Shown here one piece after another: positions 27,662-34,329 of a stretch of DNA of 64,000 bases. The notes beneath the pieces were generated by a model. That model was not told the DNA's origin. It made no database searches and worked only from the letters and a program-made list of their open reading frames with translations. The stretch comes from Chryseobacterium indologenes. GTDB taxonomy: Bacteria; Bacteroidota; Bacteroidia; Flavobacteriales; Weeksellaceae. The position numbers were made by a program, and so were the translations under genes. The number at the start of each line of letters is the position of its first letter. Positions within the stretch are counted from its first letter, which is position 1. Location of the stretch: the NCBI RefSeq assembly GCF_001295265.1, contig NZ_LJOD01000008.1, positions 124,001 to 188,000 of the forward strand, in the 5' to 3' direction.

Positions 27662-27878
27662 TGTATAATGGGGTAAATAATATTAATAATTAAATACTTA
27701 TCAGGGATCTCCGGCTCAAGAAGTGGTCCATCAGTTCTTTTAATTCCTGAACATTCAATTTTTGAAAACCTTTGATATTCTTTATTTCCGGAACTTTTCA
27801 GTTTGAAAAACAAAGATTCAATGACATTTTTTGATAAGCCTTGCAAAAATAAGGAATTACAGGGACTTAACCCAGCAT

Positions 27879-27912
27879 AAAAAAGCCGAAGAAGCAATCT
27901 TCTTCAGCTTTT
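27879..27912 (-). terminator. Terminator of the ssb-HRDC operon
   Basis: On the minus strand AAAAGCTGAAGAAG, loop ATTG, CTTCTTCGGCTTTTTT: a 14 bp stem with one mismatch ending in six T, 30 bp after the HRDC gene. Confidence 0.85.
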
Positions 27913-27941
27913 GCTGTTAGGTAATCATTTATTCTGAAAAA

Positions 27942-28397
27942 TCAGACACTTTCAAGGATCTCCAGAATTTCTTCACCATAATTTTCAATCTTATGTTTTC
28001 CGAAACCTTTAATATCAAGCAGTTCCTCTTTTTTTGCGGGTTTATACTTCGCCACCGATACCAATTCTTTATTACTCGCAATGAAGTAGGTGGGCAGGTT
28101 CTGTTCTCTTGCTTTTTCTGATCTCCAGAGCTTCAGGGCAGTCAGAATCTGTTCTTCATCAGAGCTTAAAATCTCATTATCAGCAGAGTATTTTACCACT
28201 TTGGATTCTCTTACTATATTTTTCAGGGGCTTTACCTCTTCAAAATACAATATGACAGACCAATAACATTCGTCATTTACAAAAGCTGTTTCTACTTTTA
28301 TAATTTCATTCACTTCCAGGAAATCATCAAGCATTTTTTGATCTTTATATAAAAATTCTTCCGGAAGCCTGATTTTAAAAACCTTTACTTTCATCAT
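27942..28397 (-). CDS. HRDC domain protein, 151 aa
   Basis: The C-terminal 75 residues (ALKLWRSEKAREQNLPTYFI, then LLDIKGFGKHKIENYGEEI) are a HRDC nucleic-acid-binding domain as at the end of RecQ and RNase D. The N-terminal half (MMKVKVFKIRLPEEFLYKDQKML) is a short alpha/beta segment I cannot name. No helicase or nuclease is attached. Just 14 bp after ssb and sharing its terminator, which suggests a role on DNA. Two adjacent ATGs at the start. Confidence 0.85.
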   Translation of the reverse strand: MMKVKVFKIRLPEEFLYKDQKMLDDFLEVNEIIKVETAFVNDECYWSVILYFEEVKPLKNIVRESKVVKYSADNEILSSDEEQILTALKLWRSEKAREQNLPTYFIASNKELVSVAKYKPAKKEELLDIKGFGKHKIENYGEEILEILESV

Positions 28398-28411
28398 TTG
28401 TGCTTTTAGAA

Positions 28412-28744
28412 TTATTTTCCTCCCAGCAGTAGAATTTCGTCTACTCTGATTTCTGTTATATGCCGCTTAATACCATCTTTGTCATCATATGACCGGTACG
28501 TCAGCTTTCCTTCAATAGCAATTTCTTTTCCTTTGGGAGCGTACTTCTGAAGTATTTCCGCCGGTTTTCCGAAAGCAATCAGATTATGCCATTGTGTTTC
28601 TTCCACCTTTTCTCCTTTTGCGTTGGTGTAGTGATCATTAGTAGCCAGAGACACGCTCGCTTTCAGAGTTCCGTTGTCGAAGTTTACTATTTCTACTTCT
28701 TTTCCTGTGTAACCAATTAATGTTACTTTGTTTCTTAGTGACAT
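28412..28744 (-). CDS. ssb: Single-stranded DNA-binding protein, short form
   Basis: An OB-fold SSB of 110 residues: MSLRNKVTLIGYTGKEVEIV, SLATNDHYTNAKGEKVEETQWHN, KYAPKGKEIAIEGKLTYRSY. It stops right after the OB fold and lacks the flexible tail and acidic DDDxPF tip of a canonical SSB, so it is probably an accessory paralogue rather than the main replication SSB. Paired with the HRDC gene. Confidence 0.85.
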   Translation of the reverse strand: MSLRNKVTLIGYTGKEVEIVNFDNGTLKASVSLATNDHYTNAKGEKVEETQWHNLIAFGKPAEILQKYAPKGKEIAIEGKLTYRSYDDKDGIKRHITEIRVDEILLLGGK

Positions 28745-28871
28745 AGCTTTAAAATTTTTAAGATTAATAATTCAGATCAGAGACGTTCACTGTTTTCTCA
28801 AATCTCTGTTGCAAAGATTGCCACTTCCTCAAAGCATAGTCGGTTATAAACTATTTAAATTCATTTGTAGT

Positions 28872-28889
28872 CGTTTGTAAACGGATAAT
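28872..28889. repeat. Copy 1 of an 18 bp element (CGTTTGTAAACGGATAAT)
   Basis: Differs from 29461-29478 at one base of 18 and has the same orientation. Its CGTTT/AAACG arms are palindromic. It lies 128 bp upstream of the ssb ATG. Confidence 0.55.
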
Positions 28890-28928
28890 GAAGTAAAAAA
28901 TTACAGTCTTTGAAACCTGTTAAATTCT

Positions 28929-29245
28929 TTATTGATAGTAACTCCAGACCACCACTCTACTGATTTGAATACCCTCATCCACATAGGTATAATTTTTTGC
29001 ATCTTTTTCAAGAATTTCTTTAGTAGGAATAAATTTTGAGTAAAAATCTTCCATTTTTTCAAAAAACAGATGCCCGATAACCTTAAGGAAAATCATGAAC
29101 TTCTGATTGCTGATTATATCTTCTTATATGGCAAGCCCTTTTCAAGCCTCCCGGAATACTGATTTTGATAAATTTTAAGTGTGTTGTTGTATAATACCGA
29201 AAGTTCCTGAAGCTCAGACGATCTTAAAAGATGAACAAGTATCAT
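28929..29245 (-). pseudogene. Remnant of a small gene broken by frameshift
   Basis: Two minus-strand pieces follow each other in different frames: 29245-29114 (43 codons, MILVHLLRSSELQELSVLYN onward) and 29096-28929 (55 codons, ending EGIQISRVVVWSYYQ). Both have protein-like composition (LEKGLPYKK, EKMEDFYSKFIPTKEILEKD) and only 17 bp separate them, as expected for one gene hit by a shift and a stop. I do not recognise the family. It could also be chance coding-like sequence. Confidence 0.4.
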
Positions 29246-29308
29246 TGACGGGCTTCATAAGTTCTTATCCCAAATTGAGGTTAATAATTATTTTCTCTGA
29301 CGGTGTCC

Positions 29309-29318
29309 GGGGGGGGGG
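29309..29318. repeat. Homopolymer of ten G
   Basis: Ten consecutive G in AT-rich surroundings, between GGTGTCC and AGGTGTTCC. It is the longest G run I noticed in the window. Confidence 0.8.
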
Positions 29319-29456
29319 AGGTGTTCCGGATACAGTTTTTTTATTTTCTTCTTAAAAGAATGCAGTTAATTTCGTTTTCTGATATTAAAACGAATTGAAT
29401 CATGCATTTTTATGTTTCTGTTTTAATTTATTCTGAAGGTATATTCATTGAAGATC

Positions 29457-29476
29457 TATCCGTTTGCAAACGGATA
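29457..29476. promoter_or_regulatory. Perfect 20 bp palindrome, probable operator
   Basis: TATCCGTTTGCAAACGGATA is its own reverse complement. It overlaps the -33 region of the arginase-family promoter and ends 29 bp before the ATG, a normal repressor site. Its right part repeats at 28872-28889. Confidence 0.65.
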
Positions 29477-29482
29477 ATTCCG

Positions 29483-29490
29483 TATCTTTG
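29483..29490 (+). promoter_or_regulatory. -7 box of the arginase-family operon
   Basis: TATCTTTG matches TAnnTTTG, 16 bp before the ATG at 29506. The nearest TTTG (29463-29466) is inside the palindrome with a 16 bp spacer, shorter than usual. Confidence 0.6.
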
Positions 29491-29505
29491 AGAAAATTTC
29501 TTTTT

Positions 29506-30408
29506 ATGGAAAGAAACATCAGTATTTTTGAGTTCCCTCTCAATCTGGGTCTTAAGAAAAAAGATCATGAGACAGAACCCGGTGTAAGGAAACTTCCGGA
29601 CTGGCTCAGAAAGTTTGGTTTCCACAAAAGAATAGATCCACAACATATTTTTAGACTGGAAGCTCCTGAATATTCCATGGATATGGATGAGGAATCTGGT
29701 GTACGAAATGCAGACAGGATCATTGAATATGCCCGAAAACAAGCGGAACTTATTCTGAACAATCATCATGCTGAACATTTCAACATCATGCTGGGCGGTG
29801 ACTGTAGTATTCTGATCGGAAATGCTCTGGCATTGAAAAAGCTGGGCAATTATGGACTTTTTTATCTTGACGGTCACACTGATTTTATTCCATCCACGCT
29901 TTCTGAAACCGGTGCCGCTGCCGGTATGGATCTGGCCATTGTTTCCGGATACGGCCATGAAAAACTGACTGATATTGACGGACTTAAACCTTATTTCCAG
30001 GAAGAAAATATATTCTGTGCCGGAAATGCAGAAACCGATGATGAAGAATATACGGCAGAAATCATCCGTTCGGATATTCAGTATTATGATCTTGACCGTC
30101 TCAGAGAAAACGGATCTGCAAAAACAGCGGAAAATTTTCTCACGATGGTGCATCATAAGGATCTTGACGGATTTTTCATCCATCTGGATGTAGACATTCT
30201 CAAAGATGAACTTATGCCAGCAGTAGACAGCCGGATGGAAGACGGAATTGATTATAGCCATCTCACGGAAATGCTGGTTCCTCTGGTGAGGTCACCCAAA
30301 TGTTTCGGAATACAAATTACCATTCTTGATCCCGACTATGATCCTGAAGGAGTTTATACCCGGCCATTTATCGATAACTTAATTCAAATTATAAATAATA
30401 AAGAAGAG
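29506..30408 (+). CDS. Arginase-family (ureohydrolase) protein, 301 aa
   Basis: Two-metal hydrolase of guanidino or formimino compounds (arginase, agmatinase, formimidoylglutamase). DGHTD (122-126) and the late HLDVDILKDELMP (228, 230) supply the aspartates and His124. The first metal ligand motif is GGDCS (97-101), with Cys100 where GGDHS has His. Start: the ATG at 29506 lies correctly below the -7 box; an in-frame TTG at 29464 falls inside the operator and is rejected. It ends directly against the HPP gene. Which substrate it uses is open. The stop codon follows at 30409-30411. Confidence 0.8.
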
Positions 30409-30411
30409 TAA

Positions 30412-31005
30412 ATGAAGAAGGCAATAAAAAGAACTTTCAGGGTCTCAAAGTATGTAATCTATAAGGAAACGCTGGTTGATTATAAAGAGCATTTCTGGTC
30501 TTTTCTGGGTGCATTTTTTGGAATCGGGATCATTGCTTTTATCCAATCGCATTCTTTAACGGAGACTGAAAATATATTCCTGATTGGTTCTTTTGGCGCT
30601 TCAAGCGTTTTGATTTACGGAGCGATTCAGAGTCCCCTGGCACAGCCCAGAAACCTGATCGGAGGACATGTTCTATCAGCTATTGTAGGGGTTACTGTTT
30701 ACAAGATTATCCCTGATATTATCTGGCTTTCAGCTCCATTGGCCGTAGCTTTTTCTATTGTTCTGATGCAGTACACAAAAACTCTCCACCCGCCCGGCGG
30801 CGCTACGGCACTCATCGCTGTAAGTTCCACGGGGAAAATTCCTGAGCTGGGGTACTGGTATGTTATCTCTCCTGTTTTATCAGGGTGTATTATCCTGCTG
30901 ATTGTGGCTTTATTTTTCAATAATATAACGCCTAACCGAAGCTACCCTTCCCACAGCAGGTTTAAAAGACTGTTAAAGAAAAGACATAGCCACCACATAA
31001 AATAA
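30412..31005 (+). CDS. HPP family membrane protein, 197 aa
   Basis: Four hydrophobic segments (about 30-50, 57-78, 88-130, 150-170) and the family signature TLHPPGGATALIAV. HPP proteins are integral membrane proteins; plant and cyanobacterial members transport nitrite in plastids, but the bacterial role is not settled. It starts on the base after the arginase-family stop, so both are translated together. C-terminal tail is short, Lys/His-rich and cytoplasmic. Confidence 0.88.
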   Translation: MKKAIKRTFRVSKYVIYKETLVDYKEHFWSFLGAFFGIGIIAFIQSHSLTETENIFLIGSFGASSVLIYGAIQSPLAQPRNLIGGHVLSAIVGVTVYKIIPDIIWLSAPLAVAFSIVLMQYTKTLHPPGGATALIAVSSTGKIPELGYWYVISPVLSGCIILLIVALFFNNITPNRSYPSHSRFKRLLKKRHSHHIK

Positions 31006-31013
31006 ACGAAACA

Positions 31014-31358
31014 ATGAACTGCCTGGAATGCGGCGAAAAAATTATCGGAAGGGCTGATAAAAAGTTCTGCAACGACGCCTGCCGGAATGCCTACAACAAT
31101 AAGCAGAACAAAGATTCTAATAATCTGATGCGGAATGTGAACAATAAACTCCGCAAAAATTACCGTATTCTTGCAGAGTGTAATACGGAAGGGAAAGCAA
31201 AAGTACCCAAATCCAAATTAGACAATCTAGGTTTTGATTTCGATTATTTTACGAATCTGAAGGTGTATAAAAATGGTGCTGAGTACCGGTTCATTTATGA
31301 CTACGGCTATAAATTTCTGGAGGATGATTTTATCCTGATTGTAAAAAACCCAAATTAA
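31014..31358 (+). CDS. Zinc-ribbon small protein, 114 aa
   Basis: An N-terminal zinc ribbon CLECGEKIIGRADKKFCNDACRNAYNNK offers four Cys (residues 3, 6, 20, 24). The rest (LRKNYRILAECN, LDNLGFDFDYFTNL, FIYDYGYKFLEDDFILIV) is a compact alpha/beta part without known function. It is 8 bp after the HPP gene and co-directional. Confidence 0.82.
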   Translation: MNCLECGEKIIGRADKKFCNDACRNAYNNKQNKDSNNLMRNVNNKLRKNYRILAECNTEGKAKVPKSKLDNLGFDFDYFTNLKVYKNGAEYRFIYDYGYKFLEDDFILIVKNPN

Positions 31359-31374
31359 CCCAAACCTCATCATT

Positions 31375-32289
31375 ATGAAGGAAATTGTTCTGATCACAGG
31401 TGCAGGCGGCATGGTCGCACAGGAGCTGTCTAAAAAGATAAGCAAGGAATTTGAAGTAAGATTCCTGACCAGAAAAAAGAAGCATGAACATGAATTTGAA
31501 TGGGATATCCGAAAAGGAACAATTGATGAAGCTGCTCTGGAAGGGGTTTCTCATATCATTCATCTCGCAGGAGCCAATATTTCTGAAAAACGCTGGACTA
31601 AAGAACGGAAGGAAGAACTAATCTCCAGCCGTGTGGATTCCGCGGGCCTCCTTCTGAAGGCAGTAAGAGATAAAAAGATGAAGCTCAGGTCTTTTATTTC
31701 TGCTTCGGGAATTAATTTTTATGGTACGGAAACTACGGAAACCATTTATACAGAAGATGACATGCCGGGAAATGATTTCCTGAGCGAAGTTGTGATTCTG
31801 TGGGAAAGAGCTGCGGATGATTTTAAAGAACAGGATCTGGCAGACAGAGTGGTAAAAATAAGAACAGCCGTAGTACTTTCAGAAAAAGACGGAGCCTTGA
31901 AAAAAATGATTCCAACAATACAATATGGCATTGGGTCTCCTTTAGGCAGCGGAAAACAGTATATGCCCTGGATTCATATCGACGATCTTTGCTCAATTTA
32001 TGAAGCAGCCTTGAAAAATACTGAAATCAACGGTGCTTATAATGCTGTTGCTCCGGAACATACAACTAACGAAAACTTAACGAAGAAAATCGCTGAGGTT
32101 CTTAAGAAACCTTTATTCATGCCCAATGTCCCGTCATTTGTTTTAAAGATGATATTGGGAGAACTGGCAGACGCACTTCTGAAGGGTTCAAGGGCTTCCT
32201 CCCAAAAAATACAGAGTACAGGATTCAGATTCAGATTTCCTGATCTGAAAAAAGCTTTGGAAGATTTATTAATTCAAAACAATTCATAA
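31375..32289 (+). CDS. TIGR01777 family oxidoreductase (YfcH-like)
   Basis: Extended short-chain dehydrogenase/epimerase of 304 residues. The Rossmann motif ITGAGGMVAQEL (6-17) is followed by VSHIIHLAGANISEKRWT, SASGINFYG and IRTAVVLSEKDGAL, and the C-terminal DUF1731-type end (MPNVPSFVLKMILGELADAL). NAD(P) cofactor; substrate unknown. Sixteen bp after the zinc-ribbon gene. Confidence 0.9.
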   Translation: MKEIVLITGAGGMVAQELSKKISKEFEVRFLTRKKKHEHEFEWDIRKGTIDEAALEGVSHIIHLAGANISEKRWTKERKEELISSRVDSAGLLLKAVRDKKMKLRSFISASGINFYGTETTETIYTEDDMPGNDFLSEVVILWERAADDFKEQDLADRVVKIRTAVVLSEKDGALKKMIPTIQYGIGSPLGSGKQYMPWIHIDDLCSIYEAALKNTEINGAYNAVAPEHTTNENLTKKIAEVLKKPLFMPNVPSFVLKMILGELADALLKGSRASSQKIQSTGFRFRFPDLKKALEDLLIQNNS

Positions 32290-32316
32290 CACATTATATC
32301 AAAGGTTAATTATTAT

Positions 32317-32898
32317 ATGCATACCCCCCAAGTAACCATCAATCAAACAGAAATTCTCTCAGATAACTGGTACACTTTAAATAAAGTGACGTATTCTATT
32401 TCAAAGAAAGACGGTACAACAGAAATCCAGAGCAGAGAAGCTTATGACCGCGGAAACGGCGCAGTTATCCTGCTTTATCATAAAACTTTAAAAACGGTTA
32501 TATTAACCAGGCAGTTCAGACTTCCCACTTACATCAACGGCAACCAGGACGGGATGCTTATTGAAGCCTGTGCCGGGCTTCTGGACAATGATCACCCTGA
32601 AGAATGCATCAAAAGAGAAACAGAAGAGGAAACCGGATATAAAATCTCCAATGCTGAAAAAATATTTGAAGCATATATGTCTCCCGGTTCTGTTACTGAA
32701 ATCCTGCATTTTTTCATTGCAGAATATTCTCATGACATGAAGATAGCAGACGGAGGCGGACTGGAAGAGGAAGGTGAACACATTGAAGTACTGGAACTTC
32801 CCTTTGATAAAACGTTGGGTATGATAGATAACGGAGAAATCAGGGATGCCAAAACAATTATGCTGCTGCAACACCTCAGAATTAAGGGAATTTTATAA
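32317..32898 (+). CDS. nudK: NUDIX hydrolase, NudK-like
   Basis: Hydrolyses nucleoside diphosphates linked to another moiety; NudK acts on GDP-mannose. The Nudix helix reads [20 protein letters not shown] with RETEEETGY matching REUxEExGU. Length 193 and the N-terminal [15 protein letters not shown] with [12 protein letters not shown] fit NudK better than ADP-ribose pyrophosphatase. Part of the same-strand run begun at 29506, 27 bp after the TIGR01777 gene. Confidence 0.85.
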   Translation: MHTPQVTINQTEILSDNWYTLNKVTYSISKKDGTTEIQSREAYDRGNGAVILLYHKTLKTVILTRQFRLPTYINGNQDGMLIEACAGLLDNDHPEECIKRETEEETGYKISNAEKIFEAYMSPGSVTEILHFFIAEYSHDMKIADGGGLEEEGEHIEVLELPFDKTLGMIDNGEIRDAKTIMLLQHLRIKGIL

Positions 32899-32933
32899 TT
32901 CGAAATTCATACAATACTGAAATTAACAAACAT

Positions 32934-33392
32934 ATGCTACAAGATCATATTACGGTAGAAAACCGCCATAAAGACTTTATCAGAAAAGTCTGTGAAACTG
33001 AAATCATTTATGCTTTAAAAGATGAAACCGGATTTGCAGTCTCCTATTCCAACGAACTGGAATATGAAGATGGCGAACCTGTACAGATCATCTGCTTCTG
33101 GTCTGATCATGCAAGGGCCAAATCCTGTATTGAAAAGGAATGGAGTCATTATGAAGTATCAGAAATTTCTCTGAATGATTTTATCGAAAACTGGTGCCTG
33201 GGAATGAATCAGGACGGATTGGTTGCAGGAACTCAATTTGACACTCATTTGTTCGGATATGAAGCAGAACCTCTGGAACTGATTCTTAATCTTATTGAGG
33301 AACTTAAGAAAACAGGAAAATCTGTCAATTTAAGGAAATTCGAAAGCATTGAGGACCTGGAAGCCCAGGTTAAAGAAACTTTAGAGGATTAA
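32934..33392 (+). CDS. DUF2750 domain protein, 152 aa
   Basis: Acidic cytoplasmic protein with the DUF2750 pattern FIRKVCETEIIYALKDE, ICFWSDHARAKSC, FIENWCLGMNQDG and AGTQFD. No reaction is known for the family. It precedes the DUF2306 gene by 5 bp, so the two are probably coupled. Confidence 0.85.
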   Translation: MLQDHITVENRHKDFIRKVCETEIIYALKDETGFAVSYSNELEYEDGEPVQIICFWSDHARAKSCIEKEWSHYEVSEISLNDFIENWCLGMNQDGLVAGTQFDTHLFGYEAEPLELILNLIEELKKTGKSVNLRKFESIEDLEAQVKETLED

Positions 33393-33397
33393 AAAGG

Positions 33398-34096
33398 ATG
33401 ACAAAGTCTATTGGAATAAAGATCATTAATGCGTTAGCTATACTTTCTGTGATGATATTCAGTATTGTCATGCTGCAGACGATCTTCCAATATACCGGAC
33501 TGGAAAAGAATGTGGGCTTTCTACTGTTTAAGCAGCAGGTGGTTGACAATCCGTACTGGATGGCTTTTTTCTATATCCATATTTTTTCGATAACGCTTTG
33601 TCTGCTGGCTGGTTTAACCCAGTTTTCCAATCGGTTTCTACAGGAAAACAGAAAGCTGCACAGGATTATTGGTAAAATTTACGTTTATAATATTCTCATC
33701 ATCAATGTGCCGGCCTGTTTCGTTCTGGGAATTTTCTCAAATGGCGGATTAATCGGAATTACCGGTTTTACCATTCAGGATGTGCTTTGGGCTTATTTTA
33801 CAACGAAAGCGGTACTTTCCATTAAAAAAGGAGATATTTCCGGCCATAGAAGCTCTATGATCTTTAGCTATTCAGTAACCGTTACTGCCATTACCTTCAG
33901 AATCATTAAAAACCTCTTCTACAATGAAAATTTTCAAGATTATGAGCTGTTTTATGGGATTAATGTCTGGCTGTCTATGATTATCAATCTTTTAATTGCA
34001 TTTTTCATCATTAAAAGAAACCGGCAGATATCAACGTTCAAAACTGATGTTATTGACAAAAATAAATCCTGCCACAAACAGCACCAAAGCGAATGA
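33398..34096 (+). CDS. DUF2306 membrane protein, 232 aa
   Basis: Six or so membrane segments from residue 10 to 210 (ALAILSVMIFSIVMLQ, FFYIHIFSITLCLLAGL, GFTIQDVLWAYFTTKAVLSI) with the conserved RKLHRIIGKIYVYNI and GDISGHRSSMIFSYS, which include His residues suited to heme or quinone binding. No function proven. The last 66 bp overlap the convergent small gene at 34031-34231. Confidence 0.85.
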   Translation: MTKSIGIKIINALAILSVMIFSIVMLQTIFQYTGLEKNVGFLLFKQQVVDNPYWMAFFYIHIFSITLCLLAGLTQFSNRFLQENRKLHRIIGKIYVYNILIINVPACFVLGIFSNGGLIGITGFTIQDVLWAYFTTKAVLSIKKGDISGHRSSMIFSYSVTVTAITFRIIKNLFYNENFQDYELFYGINVWLSMIINLLIAFFIIKRNRQISTFKTDVIDKNKSCHKQHQSE

Positions 34097-34231
34097 GCCG
34101 ATAAAAATCAATGTATTCCAAAGCGTTTCATATTTGCTGTTCTTCGTCCAGCGATTGAAAAAACGCATCATAAAATAAGCAATCCCACCAAAGATCAGGA
34201 TAATAAAGCCCAGGAATAAGTATAGTGTCAC
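34031..34231 (-). CDS. Small membrane protein, 66 aa
   Basis: Two hydrophobic helices (LYLFLGFIILIFGGIAYFMM and WNTLIFIGSFALVLFVAGFI) joined by a basic loop RFFNRWTKNSKYET. I know no family. It is convergent with and overlaps the end of the DUF2306 gene by 66 bp. Support for being real: a canonical promoter (34250-34279) ends 19 bp before the ATG, and the hydrophobic pattern is too regular for a shadow frame. Confidence 0.7.
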   Translation of the reverse strand: MTLYLFLGFIILIFGGIAYFMMRFFNRWTKNSKYETLWNTLIFIGSFALVLFVAGFIFVNNISFER

Positions 34232-34249
34232 GTTTAAATAAGTTTATAC

Positions 34250-34279
34250 CAAAACTATTACATTAAAATTAAAAAACAA
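34250..34279 (-). promoter_or_regulatory. Promoter of the small membrane protein gene
   Basis: Minus strand: TTG at 34279-34277, 19 bp spacer, TAGTTTTG at 34257-34250. Leader of about 12 nt to the ATG at 34231. Confidence 0.75.
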
Positions 34280-34329
34280 TCATTCAAACCTGAATAAATT
34301 GTGAAAAAAGCATTATTATCAAATATTTG

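Larger units (their letters stand above)
28745..29456. other. Gene-poor region with a decayed ORF and a G tract
   Basis: No intact gene in over 700 bases. It holds an 18 bp element at 28872-28889, two frame-shifted ORF pieces (28929-29245) and a run of ten G (29309-29318). The rest looks like plain AT-rich DNA. Confidence 0.6.

Noticed and set aside
27658..27897. 79-codon minus-strand ORF upstream of hisS
   Set aside because: Overlaps the hisS start and the ssb-operon terminator; low-quality composition and no start signal.
29428..30261. 277-codon minus-strand ORF antisense to the arginase-family gene
   Set aside because: It is the shadow of a gene with clear motifs; its protein is Phe/Ile-rich without domains and it has no promoter.
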